Positions 34,291-42,915 of a DNA stretch of 62,852 nucleotides are shown in pieces. The DNA lies in assembly GCA_002451165.1 (NCBI GenBank), contig DKBH01000051.1, positions 1 to 62,852 on the forward strand, in the 5' to 3' direction. Position 1 is the stretch's first letter, and each line of letters starts with the position of its first letter. Below the pieces are notes generated by a model that was given only the letters and a program-made list of their open reading frames with translations, was not told the origin of the DNA and ran no database searches. This DNA comes from Nitrospiraceae bacterium UBA6905 (GTDB taxonomy: Bacteria > Nitrospirota > Thermodesulfovibrionia > Thermodesulfovibrionales > UBA6898). The translations under genes and the position numbers were made by a program.

Positions 34291-35697
34291 CTAAAAGAAG
34301 AATTCCATCTGCTCAAGATGCTCGCCAGGGAAACTGATCGGATAAAAGTTGTCGAAACAGGCAGAGCAGTAGCGGTCGGCATCAGGCACAATCTTCTTGA
34401 GGCCCTCAAGGTCGAGATAGGCGAGTGAGTCCGCCGTGATATACTTTCGGATCTCCTCGACCCCGTGGCTCGATGCGATCAGCTCCTGCCGCGTCGGTGT
34501 GTCGATGCCGTAATAGCAGGGCATGATGGTCGGCGGAGAGCTGATTCGCAGGTGGACTTCGCTGGCCCCGCCGGTCTCCCGCAGCATCTTGACGATCTTC
34601 TTGCTCGTCGTACCCCGCACGATGGAATCATCGATCACGACAAGGCGCTTGCCCTGGGTGAGCCTCTTTACGGGATTCAGCTTTATCTTGACGCCAAAGT
34701 GTCTGATGCTCTGCTTCGGTTCAATGAAGGTCCTGCCGATATAATGGTTCCGAATAAGACCGAAATCAAAGGGTATGCCGCTCTCCTCAGAATACCCCAG
34801 CGCTGCAGGAACACCGGAGTCCGGTACCGGGATAACGAGGTCAGCGGCAACTTTAGACTCCCGTGCAAGCTGTCTGCCGAACTCCTTCCTGATCTCGTTT
34901 ACGTTCTGCCCGCCGAAAATATTGCTGTCGGGACGGGCGAAGTAAATGAACTCGAAGATGCAGAATGCTTTTTGGGAACTCAGCAGAACCCGGTGCGATG
35001 TCATACCGTTATCATTAATAACAACCATCTCGCCCGGCTCAATATCGCGGAGGTATTTAGCATTGATCAGGTCGAAGGCGCATGTCTCTGAGGCAACGAC
35101 ATAGGCGCCGTCCACCTCGCCGAGGCAGAGCGGCCGCACGCCAAAGGGGTCGCGAACCGCGATCAGCTCCCGCTCCCTAAGGATCAGCAGGCTGTAAGCG
35201 CCGCTGATCTCCTTAAGCGCCTGGACAACCCGCTCTTCAAAAGTGTCTCCCTTGGAATGCGCAATGAGATGAACGACTACTTCGCTGTCCGACGTTGATT
35301 GAAATATGGCGCCTTCATCCTCGAGGGTCTTCCTGAGCTCCGGCGCATTGACGAGGTTGCCGTTATGGCCGAGGGCAAGCGCGCCGAGCGAAAAGTTTGC
35401 AACTATGGGCTGCACGTTCTTCAGGACGCTGCTCCCGGCGGTGGAATACCGGTTATGTCCAATCGCTATATGACCGGGAAGTTTCTTCAGTCGCTTCTCG
35501 CTGAAGATATCCGCAACCAGACCCATTGCTTTCTCAAGGTAGAGCTGCCTCCCGTCTGATGAGCAAATGCCGGCGCCCTCCTGCCCCCGATGCTGGAGTG
35601 CGTACAGCCCCAAGTAGGTGAGGTTAGCAGCTTCCGGATGGCCGAACACCCCGAAGACGCCGCACTCTTCATGGAACTTGTCAAAGGGGTCATGAAT
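34291..35697 (-). CDS. purF: Amidophosphoribosyltransferase, probable ATT start
   Basis: It makes phosphoribosylamine from PRPP and glutamine, the first step of purine synthesis. The glutaminase domain begins with the nucleophile Cys in HEECGVFG and contains LQHRGQEGAG. The PRPP loop is RLVVIDDSIVRGTTS. Counting from ATT at 35697 (IHDPFDKFHEEC) the Cys is residue 12, the same propeptide length as in the Bacillus enzyme, and the protein has 468 residues. No ATG, GTG or TTG exists in frame between there and ATG 35829, which itself lies in a -10-like box. An N-terminally longer form starting at 35829 is the alternative. Confidence 0.9.
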   Translation of the reverse strand: MHDPFDKFHEECGVFGVFGHPEAANLTYLGLYALQHRGQEGAGICSSDGRQLYLEKAMGLVADIFSEKRLKKLPGHIAIGHNRYSTAGSSVLKNVQPIVANFSLGALALGHNGNLVNAPELRKTLEDEGAIFQSTSDSEVVVHLIAHSKGDTFEERVVQALKEISGAYSLLILRERELIAVRDPFGVRPLCLGEVDGAYVVASETCAFDLINAKYLRDIEPGEMVVINDNGMTSHRVLLSSQKAFCIFEFIYFARPDSNIFGGQNVNEIRKEFGRQLARESKVAADLVIPVPDSGVPAALGYSEESGIPFDFGLIRNHYIGRTFIEPKQSIRHFGVKIKLNPVKRLTQGKRLVVIDDSIVRGTTSKKIVKMLRETGGASEVHLRISSPPTIMPCYYGIDTPTRQELIASSHGVEEIRKYITADSLAYLDLEGLKKIVPDADRYCSACFDNFYPISFPGEHLEQMEFFF

Positions 35698-35819
35698 ATA
35701 ACAAGAAGACGCCGCGCGGTGGTGCTGCAGAGCACCTGAGCAGGCCTTCTTCCTCGAACTTTTCCTCAGTTTGTGATGCACGGGCGGCGGACACTTTCTC
35801 CGGGAAAATGGTGTGCTAC

Positions 35820-35828
35820 ATTGTACCA
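35820..35828 (-). promoter_or_regulatory. Extended -10 element upstream of purF
   Basis: Minus strand TGG-TACAAT is an extended -10. It overlaps the in-frame ATG at 35829-35827. If it is the promoter, transcription starts near 35813 and that ATG is not in the message, which supports the downstream start at 35697. Confidence 0.45.
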
Positions 35829-35880
35829 TAAAGAAGGCGTCCGTTGGGGCCGCCGTCTTGCACCGCAAGCAGGATGCCCG

Positions 35881-35910
35881 TTGACAGCGATCGGGAATTT
35901 CTTCTATACT
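35881..35910 (+). promoter_or_regulatory. Promoter of the candidate small RNA
   Basis: TTGACA (35881-35886), 18 bases, TATACT (35905-35910). The predicted transcript begins near 35917, just before a perfect hairpin. Confidence 0.62.
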
Positions 35911-35916
35911 GCAGGA

Positions 35917-36001
35917 AAGCTCACGGGCAGGGAGCCCGGAGCTGTGGCAGAGGCCATGAAGGCATGCGTCATGAAGACGCGCACGCCTCATGGTCTTTTT
36001 T
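35917..36001 (+). ncRNA. Candidate small RNA or leader element with two hairpins
   Basis: An approximately 85-base unit with its own promoter and terminator and no open frame. Hairpin 1 (35918-35943) is AGCTC-a-CGGGC, loop AGGGA, GCCCG-GAGCT: ten pairs with one bulged A. A ten-base linker follows. Hairpin 2 (35954-35993) is the terminator. It lacks the SRP RNA GGAA/AGCA core and does not match 6S, tmRNA or any riboswitch I know. It could be an independent sRNA or an attenuated leader of cbiM, which begins 400 bases on. Confidence 0.5.
35954..36001 (+). terminator. Intrinsic terminator of the candidate small RNA
   Basis: CCATGA pairs with TCATGG, GGC with GCC and GCGTC with GACGC around ATGAA, then TCTTTTTT. 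No plus-strand protein gene lies upstream that it could serve. Confidence 0.75.
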
Positions 36002-36401
36002 ATTGATGTTATGGTTCGCCTGCTGCGAAGACAGACCGCTCCCGGAGGGAGAGAAACGGGTGATCGTAAGTCTTCCTCCCGGGAGGGTTGGCGCGAATCG
36101 ACCGCGGCCTCTCTCTGCTACTCTTGCTGTCGTGCCGCGGTTCCTGCCTTTGCACCGATACCGCTCATCACTGATGAAACGGGGAGCAATGAGAGGCAGA
36201 GGATCAGATCGTACTCTTGGGGGAGTATAGAGGGAATCAAAATGATGGCACTGAAGAAAATATCACGGAGGGTTCAGCAATGCATTACGCGAACGTGGCG
36301 GGGCCACTAAGGATATGGTCATAATATTTAGCCTGACCCGCGATGAATTAGACGATGCGGTCCACAGTGGCATGACCATCAGATGATAAGGAGCAACGAA
36401 G
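36002..36401 (+). other. Leader region of cbiM, structured but unidentified
   Basis: It contains GC-rich inverted repeats (CCGCGGC near 36107 with GCCGCGG near 36136) and a possible 23-codon peptide starting at ATG 36315 (MVIIFSLTRDELDDAVHSGM). The conserved core of cobalamin riboswitches and the NiCo riboswitch pattern were looked for and not seen. Metal control of cbiM may act through another RNA or a repressor. Confidence 0.4.
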
Positions 36402-37439
36402 ATGCATATGGCTGACGCCATGCTTTCACCTGCGGTCGGAGCCACCTTCTGGACCGGGTCATTGGCAACAATCACTTACTGCTCGAAGAAACTTAGGGAG
36501 TATCCGGATGAGAAGTTGATCCCCCTGATGGGCGTGCTCGGCGCCTTCATCTTCGCAGCGCAGATGATCAACTTCACCATTCCCGGCACCGGATCGAGTG
36601 GACACATTGGTGGCGGCATGATCCTTGCCATCATCCTTGGTTCCCGCGCATCCTTTCTGGTCATGGCTTCCGTACTGACCGTGCAGGCCCTCTTCTTTGC
36701 TGATGGAGGCCTTCTTGCCCTCGGCTGCAATATCTGGAACCTGGGGATATATCCCTCCTTTATCGCGTATCCGCTCATTTACAAGCCGATAGTCCATGCA
36801 GATGGCAGTCTCAAGAGGATTGTTATAGCCTCAGTAATAAGTGCGGTACTTGGACTGCAGATGGGCGCTTTTTCTGTTGTTACCGAAACAATGCTGTCAG
36901 GGAGGAGTGAGCTTCCCTTCGGCACCTTCGTTCTGATGATGCAGACGATCCACCTTGGCATAGGCATTGTAGAAGGTATGGTAACTGCCGGCGTCATAAG
37001 CTTTGTGCGCAACGCGAGGCCGGAGTTACTTGAGCGCTTGCCGACAGCCGGAACGGTTACCGCAGGGGCATCATCGAGGAAATTGTTCGTAACATTCATC
37101 CTCCTTGCCGCGATTACCGGCGGTGCGCTCTCATGGTTCGCCTCGACGTTCCCTGATGGACTTGAATGGTCAATTGAACGGGTCTACGGCAAGCCCGAAC
37201 TTCCCGATCAGGAGCAGGGAATTACGGCTGTTTTAAAAGGTATCCAGGATAAAACGGCATTCCTGCCGGATTATAATTTTCAGAAACCAGAATATGCAGG
37301 ACAACAGGAAAAACCCTCTTCATGGCCGAGTGTTGATGCCGGGACATCGCTCTCCGGCATCTTAGGCGCAGGCATCGTGCTCGCTGTTGTCCTGATCATC
37401 GGCCTCGGCATACGGGCAATACGGGGCAGGAGGTCATAG
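36402..37439 (+). CDS. cbiM: Cobalt/nickel ECF transporter substrate-binding CbiM-CbiN (PDGLE) fusion
   Basis: A 345-residue membrane protein. The N-terminus MHMADAMLSP carries the His and Met that coordinate the metal ion in CbiM/NikM. Six or seven transmembrane segments follow to about residue 210. The C-terminal part is CbiN/NikN-like: a helix, the ASTFPDGLEWS motif, a periplasmic loop and a last helix. It captures Co2+ or Ni2+; the metal cannot be told from sequence. AAGGAG precedes the ATG. It leads cbiQ and cbiO. Confidence 0.95.
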   Translation: MHMADAMLSPAVGATFWTGSLATITYCSKKLREYPDEKLIPLMGVLGAFIFAAQMINFTIPGTGSSGHIGGGMILAIILGSRASFLVMASVLTVQALFFADGGLLALGCNIWNLGIYPSFIAYPLIYKPIVHADGSLKRIVIASVISAVLGLQMGAFSVVTETMLSGRSELPFGTFVLMMQTIHLGIGIVEGMVTAGVISFVRNARPELLERLPTAGTVTAGASSRKLFVTFILLAAITGGALSWFASTFPDGLEWSIERVYGKPELPDQEQGITAVLKGIQDKTAFLPDYNFQKPEYAGQQEKPSSWPSVDAGTSLSGILGAGIVLAVVLIIGLGIRAIRGRRS

Positions 37440-37544
37440 CCGTTTCCTCCAGACCAGCAGAAGGGGGAGTTTATTGAACTTCCTGCGCCAGTTCCGCTAT
37501 TGTATGTTCATGCGTCTCCCTTATAATGCTCAGGCAGATCACTC

Positions 37545-38354
37545 ATGACCTTTGATAACGAATTTTTCAATATCGGCTATCTCGACAGACTTTCCTACCG
37601 GGATACCGTTGTCCACCGGCTTGACCCGCGTTCCAAAGTAATCGTAACCATGCTCTACGTCCTCACGGTTGTTTCCTATCCCAAGTATGACGTCACCTCT
37701 CTCATGCCCTTATTTCTTTATCCGATCCTGCTGTCGGCTCTGAGCGACACGCCCTTCCTGCTGATCGCGAAGAAAGTACTTATCGTCTCCCCCTTTGCCG
37801 TTTTCATCGGCATCTTCAACCCCTTCTTCGATACCGGGACCATTGACCTCTGGCGCGGCATCCAGATTTCTGCAGGCTGGATATCTCTTCTCTCCATTAT
37901 GATCAAATTTACCCTTACCATCAGTGCGGCACTCCTCCTGATAGCGACGACCTCTTTTCCCGGAATATGCCATGCACTGCAGGAACTCGGAATTCCGGCT
38001 CTTTTCACGTCCCAGCTCCTTTTCCTCTATCGATATATCTTTGTGCTCATGGAGGAAGCGATGCGGATGGTCAGGGCCAGGGATCTGCGGACCTTTGGCG
38101 CTCGAAACATCGGGATAACGGTCTTTGTTCGTCTTATCGGATTGCTCTTTATCAGAACCGTGGAGCGCGCGGAGCGAATATACCAAGCCATGCTTTTCCG
38201 GGGGTTCCACGGAAAGATCTTCTCAATAAAGCAGCACAGTTTAAGGCCGGCAGATACAGCCTTTATCTCTCTGTCTGTGATCGTTCTTGTGGTGCTTCGC
38301 CTCTTTAATCTCACCGATCTGATAGGGAGGTTTGTGCAGGGAATACTCTTATGA
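37545..38354 (+). CDS. cbiQ: ECF transporter transmembrane protein CbiQ
   Basis: A 269-residue T component with five or six membrane segments. The N-terminal VVHRLDPRSKVI is typical. The two Ala-Arg-type coupling motifs that touch the ATPase are seen in AMRMVRARDLRTFG and RAERIYQAMLFRGFHGK. Its stop overlaps the cbiO start by four bases. Confidence 0.95.
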   Translation: MTFDNEFFNIGYLDRLSYRDTVVHRLDPRSKVIVTMLYVLTVVSYPKYDVTSLMPLFLYPILLSALSDTPFLLIAKKVLIVSPFAVFIGIFNPFFDTGTIDLWRGIQISAGWISLLSIMIKFTLTISAALLLIATTSFPGICHALQELGIPALFTSQLLFLYRYIFVLMEEAMRMVRARDLRTFGARNIGITVFVRLIGLLFIRTVERAERIYQAMLFRGFHGKIFSIKQHSLRPADTAFISLSVIVLVVLRLFNLTDLIGRFVQGILL

Positions 38355-39304
38355 GTCATCACATCGTTGCATTCGAAAATGTCTTCTTCAGCTATCCTGA
38401 CGGGACCGAGGCGCTTCGCGGAGTGTCCTTCCGAATAACCCATGGCGAGTCGGTCGGGGTCGTCGGCGCCAATGGTTCGGGCAAGTCGACCCTCCTCATG
38501 CATACCAATGGCTACCTGCTTCCCCGGAGCGGTACGATCACGGTCGGTGACCATGAGCTCACGAAGAAGAGCCGTCAGGAAATACGGAAAAAGGTCGGGC
38601 TCATCTTCCAGTATCCGGACGACCAGCTCTTCATGCCGACGGTATTCGAAGACGTCGCGTTCGGTCCGCTCAATCTCGGCCTCAGTCCTGAGCGTGTCCA
38701 TGAATGCGTAGAGGAAGCTCTGACAACGGTCGGCAGCCTGGACCTCAGAGACAAACCGCCCCATCACCTCTCCGGAGGCCAGAAGAGCGCCGTAGCCATC
38801 GCATCGGTCCTTGCCATGCAGCCCGACATCCTGGTGATGGACGAGCCCGCCTCCCACCTTGATCCGCGGTCGCGGAGGGCACTGATCAGCCTCCTGCGCC
38901 ATTTTCACCATACAAAGATCATTGCATCCCACGACCTGGACCTTGTCCTGGATGTCTGCGAGCGTTGTATCATCATCAAGGGGGGAAAAGTTGCTGCGGA
39001 CGGACGTGCCGAGGAGATATTGTCGGACAGGAAATTACTTGAAGAAAACAACCTTGAGCTGCCCTTATCGCTGCAGCGAAGAGGACAATCGCCAGGAGGA
39101 GATATGGATGAGATAACCAAACTGCATCATCTGCTCGAACACTGGGCGGAACACAACACGGAACATGCCAGGACGTATCAGGAATGGTCGAAAAAGGCCG
39201 AGTCTCTCGGCAGACCGGAGCTGTCAGCACTCCTCAAGATGATCGCTGACGAGACGACTTCCATGGATGCCCATTTCCGGAAAGCACTGGAACTCTGCAG
39301 GTGA
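38351..39304 (+). CDS. cbiO: ECF transporter ATP-binding protein CbiO with C-terminal helical extension
   Basis: A 317-residue protein. Residues 1-250 are the ABC ATPase: Walker A GANGSGKST, Q loop FQYPDDQLF, signature HLSGGQKSA, Walker B DILVMDEPA and H loop IIASHD. The last 65 residues (MDEITKLHHLLEHWAEHNTE onward) form a separate His/Glu-rich helical module. AGGAGGAGAT lies directly before its in-frame ATG at 39106, so it may also be made as a free small protein. The H-rich LHHLLEHW motif suggests a metal-related role. Confidence 0.94.
   Translation: MSHHIVAFENVFFSYPDGTEALRGVSFRITHGESVGVVGANGSGKSTLLMHTNGYLLPRSGTITVGDHELTKKSRQEIRKKVGLIFQYPDDQLFMPTVFEDVAFGPLNLGLSPERVHECVEEALTTVGSLDLRDKPPHHLSGGQKSAVAIASVLAMQPDILVMDEPASHLDPRSRRALISLLRHFHHTKIIASHDLDLVLDVCERCIIIKGGKVAADGRAEEILSDRKLLEENNLELPLSLQRRGQSPGGDMDEITKLHHLLEHWAEHNTEHARTYQEWSKKAESLGRPELSALLKMIADETTSMDAHFRKALELCR
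39090..39108 (+). promoter_or_regulatory. Internal ribosome binding site for the C-terminal module of CbiO
   Basis: AGGAGGAGAT followed by ATG at 39106, in frame within cbiO. It could give a 65-residue product starting MDEITKLHHLLEHW. Confidence 0.5.
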
Positions 39305-39308
39305 TACC

Positions 39309-39875
39309 ATGGCGGTGATAGGGAAAAAAACACTCTGGAGCGGCAAATTCCTCCGTGCCGTCCTGATCCAGTATACAGTCCGGTGCAATTCGAGCAACCG
39401 CATCGAACAACGGAACTGGGAGGCTGTGGAACGGACCAACTGCGACGGGGTCATCGGTATCGTTCCCCTTACCGATGCAGATGAGGTCATTTTGATCCGG
39501 CAGTTCAGGCCGCCGGTAAACGGCTGCGTGGTAGAACTGCCTGCGGGGCTTGTTGACCCGGGAGAGTCCTTTGAAGCTGCCGTCCGCAGGGAACTCGTAG
39601 AGGAGACCGGGTATGAGGCTACAGATGTGCAATTCCTCACGGAAGGACCCATGTCATCCGGCGCCTCCGCTGAGATCCTTACGGTCTATGCCGCAACAGG
39701 GCTAAAGCATGTCGGCGTCGGCACGCGAGATGAAACAGAGGATATCGAGGTGATCGTAACGCCCCTCGGCCAGGTCGGCGAAAAACTTGAGGAGATGAGA
39801 AGGGCCGGAGACCATGTAGACCTGAAGGTCTACGGCATGATCGAGCTCGCACGAGAAAGGATATTAAAGAGATGA
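39309..39875 (+). CDS. Nudix hydrolase, ADP-ribose pyrophosphatase-like
   Basis: A 188-residue protein starting MAVIGKKTLWSG; the open frame upstream lies in cbiO. The Nudix box GLVDPGESFEAAVRRELVEE is complete. The preceding EVILIRQFRPPVNG strand and the following MSSGASAEIL are typical of ADP-ribose pyrophosphatases. It hydrolyses nucleoside diphosphate linkages. Its TGA overlaps the cupin start by four bases. Confidence 0.9.
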   Translation: MAVIGKKTLWSGKFLRAVLIQYTVRCNSSNRIEQRNWEAVERTNCDGVIGIVPLTDADEVILIRQFRPPVNGCVVELPAGLVDPGESFEAAVRRELVEETGYEATDVQFLTEGPMSSGASAEILTVYAATGLKHVGVGTRDETEDIEVIVTPLGQVGEKLEEMRRAGDHVDLKVYGMIELARERILKR

Positions 39876-40207
39876 AAAAGATCGACGTGAAGGGAATGGC
39901 GGCGAAGAGCGGCGGTGAATACGTCTTCGGCGCTGATGACACCGGTTCCCACGCCTGCTACATGATCTACGGGACGCTCGCACCGGGAGAGAAAGGACGC
40001 AGGATACGGCCGGGGGAAGGGCACGAAGAGATGATCGCCGCGATCACCGGCCCGCTCCGCATAAGCGGAGACTTGTCAGGGACGCTTGCTGAGGGTGAAG
40101 CGACACACCTCATGGGCGAACAGACCTGCTACCTTGAGAACACCACCAGCACCGAGATCGTCTATATTATCGCCGGTGGCCATTCGGGAGGAAGTCATTC
40201 CCACTGA
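39872..40207 (+). CDS. Cupin-like protein with His-rich end
   Basis: A 111-residue single-domain beta-barrel protein. Cupin-type features are GTLAPGEKGRRIRPGEGHEEM with metal-ligand His and Glu, and THLMGEQTCYLEN. The tail GGHSGGSHSH could bind metal ions, which fits a position behind the cobalt/nickel transporter. Function unknown. Overlaps the Nudix gene by four bases. Confidence 0.8.
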   Translation: MKKIDVKGMAAKSGGEYVFGADDTGSHACYMIYGTLAPGEKGRRIRPGEGHEEMIAAITGPLRISGDLSGTLAEGEATHLMGEQTCYLENTTSTEIVYIIAGGHSGGSHSH

Positions 40208-40231
40208 TCATCCTGCTGAGGAGGCCCGCAT

Positions 40232-40939
40232 ATGCCGAAACCGCACAGCACAACCATAACCTGCCAGGTCTGCAAGAAAGATTATAAAATGCACGACGTC
40301 TTTCCCGTCGAATTCATTCGTCAGCCGCTACGCGACATGATACGGAGCGCCGTTCCGGATATGGCGCCGAGTGGATATATCTGTATGACGGATCTGATCC
40401 GGTTCAGGGCCGAATACGTCCAGTCTGTCATCGAGCAGGATAAGGGTGAGCTGACCGCACTTGAAAAGCAGGTAGTCGAAAGTCTGAGGGAGCAGGAACT
40501 CCTGACCCAGAATCTCAATGTCGAGTACGACCGTCAGCTCTCTTTGGGGGAGCGCCTTGCAGACCGGCTTGCCGACTTCGGCGGCAGCTGGCGATTCATC
40601 AGCATCTTCCTCGTGGTTCTCTGCACCTGGATGATCATGAATTCCCTGGCATTGCTCTGGAAGCCCTTCGACCCCTATCCGTTTATTTTCCTTAACCTCG
40701 TGCTCTCCTGCCTCGCTGCCATCCAGGCCCCCGTCATTATGATGAGCCAAAACCGGCAGGAATCCCGCGACCGGATGCAGGCAGAACATGACTATCGTGT
40801 CAACCTCAAGGCGGAGCTGGAGATACGGCAGCTTCACGAAAAGATCGACCATCTGATCCTGAACCAGTGGCAACGACTGCTGGAAATTCAGGAGGTACAG
40901 ATGGAACTCATGGCGGAAGTGGCGCGCAGAGGAAAATAG
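40232..40939 (+). CDS. DUF1003 membrane protein
   Basis: A 235-residue protein. A short Cys-pair start (CQVCKKDYKMHDVFPVEFI) is followed by a helical stretch and the DUF1003 core: ERLADRLADFGGSWRFI, two membrane helices (FISIFLVVLCTWMIMNSLAL, FIFLNLVLSCLAAIQAPVIMM) and SQNRQESRDRMQAEHDYRVN. The C-terminus is a coiled coil. Role unknown. Confidence 0.9.
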   Translation: MPKPHSTTITCQVCKKDYKMHDVFPVEFIRQPLRDMIRSAVPDMAPSGYICMTDLIRFRAEYVQSVIEQDKGELTALEKQVVESLREQELLTQNLNVEYDRQLSLGERLADRLADFGGSWRFISIFLVVLCTWMIMNSLALLWKPFDPYPFIFLNLVLSCLAAIQAPVIMMSQNRQESRDRMQAEHDYRVNLKAELEIRQLHEKIDHLILNQWQRLLEIQEVQMELMAEVARRGK

Positions 40940-40982
40940 CTGTCATAAGCTCTGCATAACGCAGGGCCGTCGGAGGGCTGCC

Positions 40983-41654
40983 CTAACTGCGGATATCTAT
41001 TTTCTTGACGAAATCCATGCCATGGAGATCTGCCAGCACCCGTTGTATGGACGAATTGTACGGCCCTGCTACCGTGAAGATGAAGGACTTTTCTTTGAGC
41101 TGTTTTTCCACCGCATAATCCATCTTGATGATAGCAAAGCCCTGCTCCTCGAAGACCGTTCGCACACTGTCCTCATCTCCCGTAGCATCCGTTGTGAGGG
41201 TAACATATTTGTATATCGTGCGGGGCATCCGTGCCTCAAGAATCCGGAGAAACCAGAGTGAAATAAAGGTGATGAAAAAACCGCTGACCGCAGCAGCGTA
41301 CTGCCCTGCGCCAATGGCAAGGCCAATGGCAGAGACGATCCAGATGCAGGCCGCGGTAGTAAGCCCCTGCACCGACGCGCCTATCTTGAGTATCACGCCG
41401 GCACCGAGAAAGCCGACGCCGGTCATAGCGCCCGCAGCAATGCGCGTCGGATCGATCCGGAACTGTCCGGTTATGCCGGCACTGCCTGCATAATACCCTT
41501 CTGAGATGATCATGAGCAGTACGCAGGCAACACAGACGAGGAGCTGGGTCCTGAAACCTGCCGGCCGGCCATGGGTCTGACGCTCGAAGCCGATGATGCC
41601 GCCAAGCAGGGTGCCGAGGAGAAGCTTGAAGATGACTTCATACGTCCAGAACAT
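40983..41654 (-). CDS. MgtC/SapB family membrane protein
   Basis: A 223-residue protein. The N-terminal MgtC domain has four or five helices and typical motifs LLGTLLGGIIGFERQ, GRPAGFRTQLLVCV, DPTRIAAGAMTGVGFLGAG and GLTTAACIWIVSAIG. The C-terminus is an ACT-like soluble domain. Family members are tied to Mg2+ limitation and membrane ATP-synthase control. It follows tyrS by two bases on the minus strand. Confidence 0.93.
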   Translation of the reverse strand: MFWTYEVIFKLLLGTLLGGIIGFERQTHGRPAGFRTQLLVCVACVLLMIISEGYYAGSAGITGQFRIDPTRIAAGAMTGVGFLGAGVILKIGASVQGLTTAACIWIVSAIGLAIGAGQYAAAVSGFFITFISLWFLRILEARMPRTIYKYVTLTTDATGDEDSVRTVFEEQGFAIIKMDYAVEKQLKEKSFIFTVAGPYNSSIQRVLADLHGMDFVKKIDIRS

Positions 41655-41656
41655 TG

Positions 41657-42910
41657 CTATGCCGTCACGATGACCCGATAAAACTTCTTTTTCCCGACCT
41701 TGATGAGATGCTCCCCCAGTCCAAGCTTCAGGTCCGTGTCGGTCACGGTATGATCATCCACCTTGACCCCGCCCTGTTTGATGAGCCGCGACGCCTCGCT
41801 GGTGCTCCTGACAAGCGTTGCATCCTTCATCAGGCGGGGAAGCCAGGACGCATGGCGGTCACTTCCGACGGAAACCTCAAGCACAGGGAAAGTCTCTGTA
41901 AGGTCGCTCAGGTCCTTCTCTTCAAAGACGGCGTGGTATTTCTCCTCGGCCTGCTCAGCCTCCTGTAGGCCGTGATACCGTAGCACCAGTTCCCGCGCGA
42001 GCTCCTTCTTCGCCTCGCGGGGATCCTTGGCGCCGCTTTCCAGCCCGTCTTTCAGGGCCTGAACGGCATCGAGCGGGATGCGGCTCAGCAGCTCGACATA
42101 CCGTACGATCAGGCTGTCCGGAACACTCATCACCTTTTTGAACATGCCGGCCAGCTCGCCGTTGACATATTCGAATGCCGGCTCATTGATGCCGATGTAA
42201 TTGCCGAGGCTCTTCGACATCTTGTTCACGCCGTCAAGTCCCTCGAGCAGCGGCATCATGACGACAACCTGCTCCTCCATGCCCATAGCCTTCTGCATGG
42301 ACCTGCCCATGAGGAGGTTGAATTTCTGGTCCGTTCCGCCCAGCTCTATATCGGCTTTGAGGGCTACCGAGTCGTATGCCTGGAAGAGGGGGTAGTAGAA
42401 CTCAAGGATGCTGATTGGCTGATGGCTCCGGAACCGCTTCTTGAAATCCTCGCGCTCGAGCATGCGGGCAACCGTCTCAAAGGCGCCGAGCTGCGCCACT
42501 TCTATGGGGCTCATCTTTTCCAGCCATTCGCTGTTGAACCTGACTTTGGTCTTCGCCGGATCAAGGACCTTGAAGACCTGCGTTTTATAGGTCTCGGCAT
42601 TCTTCAGTACGCTGTCCTTTGTCAGTATCTTGCGCGTTTCGCTCTTGCCGGTAGGGTCGCCGATCATGCCGGTAAAATCGCCGATCAGGAAGGTTACGTC
42701 ATGGCCCAAATCCTGGAACTGCCGCATCTTCTCGAGCAGCACCGTATGTCCCAGGTGGATATCCGGGGCAGTAGGGTCGAAGCCCGCCTTCACCTGGAGC
42801 GGCCTGTTCTCTTTCGAGGAATATTCGAGCTTCTTCAGCAGGTCCTCTTCGTTGATGATCTCGACCGCGCCGCGCCGTATGGTTTCGAGCTGTTTATCCG
42901 GTGAAAGCAT
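41657..42910 (-). CDS. tyrS: Tyrosyl-tRNA synthetase
   Basis: A 417-residue class I synthetase. The HIGH-like motif is PDIHLGHTVLLEKM, the KMSKS loop is NKMSKSLGNYIG, and a C-terminal S4 domain binds tRNA (LIKQGGVKVDDHTVTD). It charges tRNA-Tyr, whose gene is at 75-160. The promoter ends five bases before the ATG and no Shine-Dalgarno is present, so a leaderless message is predicted. Confidence 0.97.
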   Translation of the reverse strand: MLSPDKQLETIRRGAVEIINEEDLLKKLEYSSKENRPLQVKAGFDPTAPDIHLGHTVLLEKMRQFQDLGHDVTFLIGDFTGMIGDPTGKSETRKILTKDSVLKNAETYKTQVFKVLDPAKTKVRFNSEWLEKMSPIEVAQLGAFETVARMLEREDFKKRFRSHQPISILEFYYPLFQAYDSVALKADIELGGTDQKFNLLMGRSMQKAMGMEEQVVVMMPLLEGLDGVNKMSKSLGNYIGINEPAFEYVNGELAGMFKKVMSVPDSLIVRYVELLSRIPLDAVQALKDGLESGAKDPREAKKELARELVLRYHGLQEAEQAEEKYHAVFEEKDLSDLTETFPVLEVSVGSDRHASWLPRLMKDATLVRSTSEASRLIKQGGVKVDDHTVTDTDLKLGLGEHLIKVGKKKFYRVIVTA

Positions 42911-42915
42911 TGAGT

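Noticed and set aside
35917..36001. SRP (4.5S) RNA
   Set aside because: The two-hairpin shape is similar in size, but the conserved GGAA loop with AGCA internal loop is absent.
36002..36401. Cobalamin or NiCo riboswitch upstream of cbiM
   Set aside because: Neither the cobalamin box nor the NiCo four-way junction core could be found.
36263..36475. Minus-strand frame over the cbiM start
   Set aside because: Shadow of cbiM and its leader, no supporting signals.
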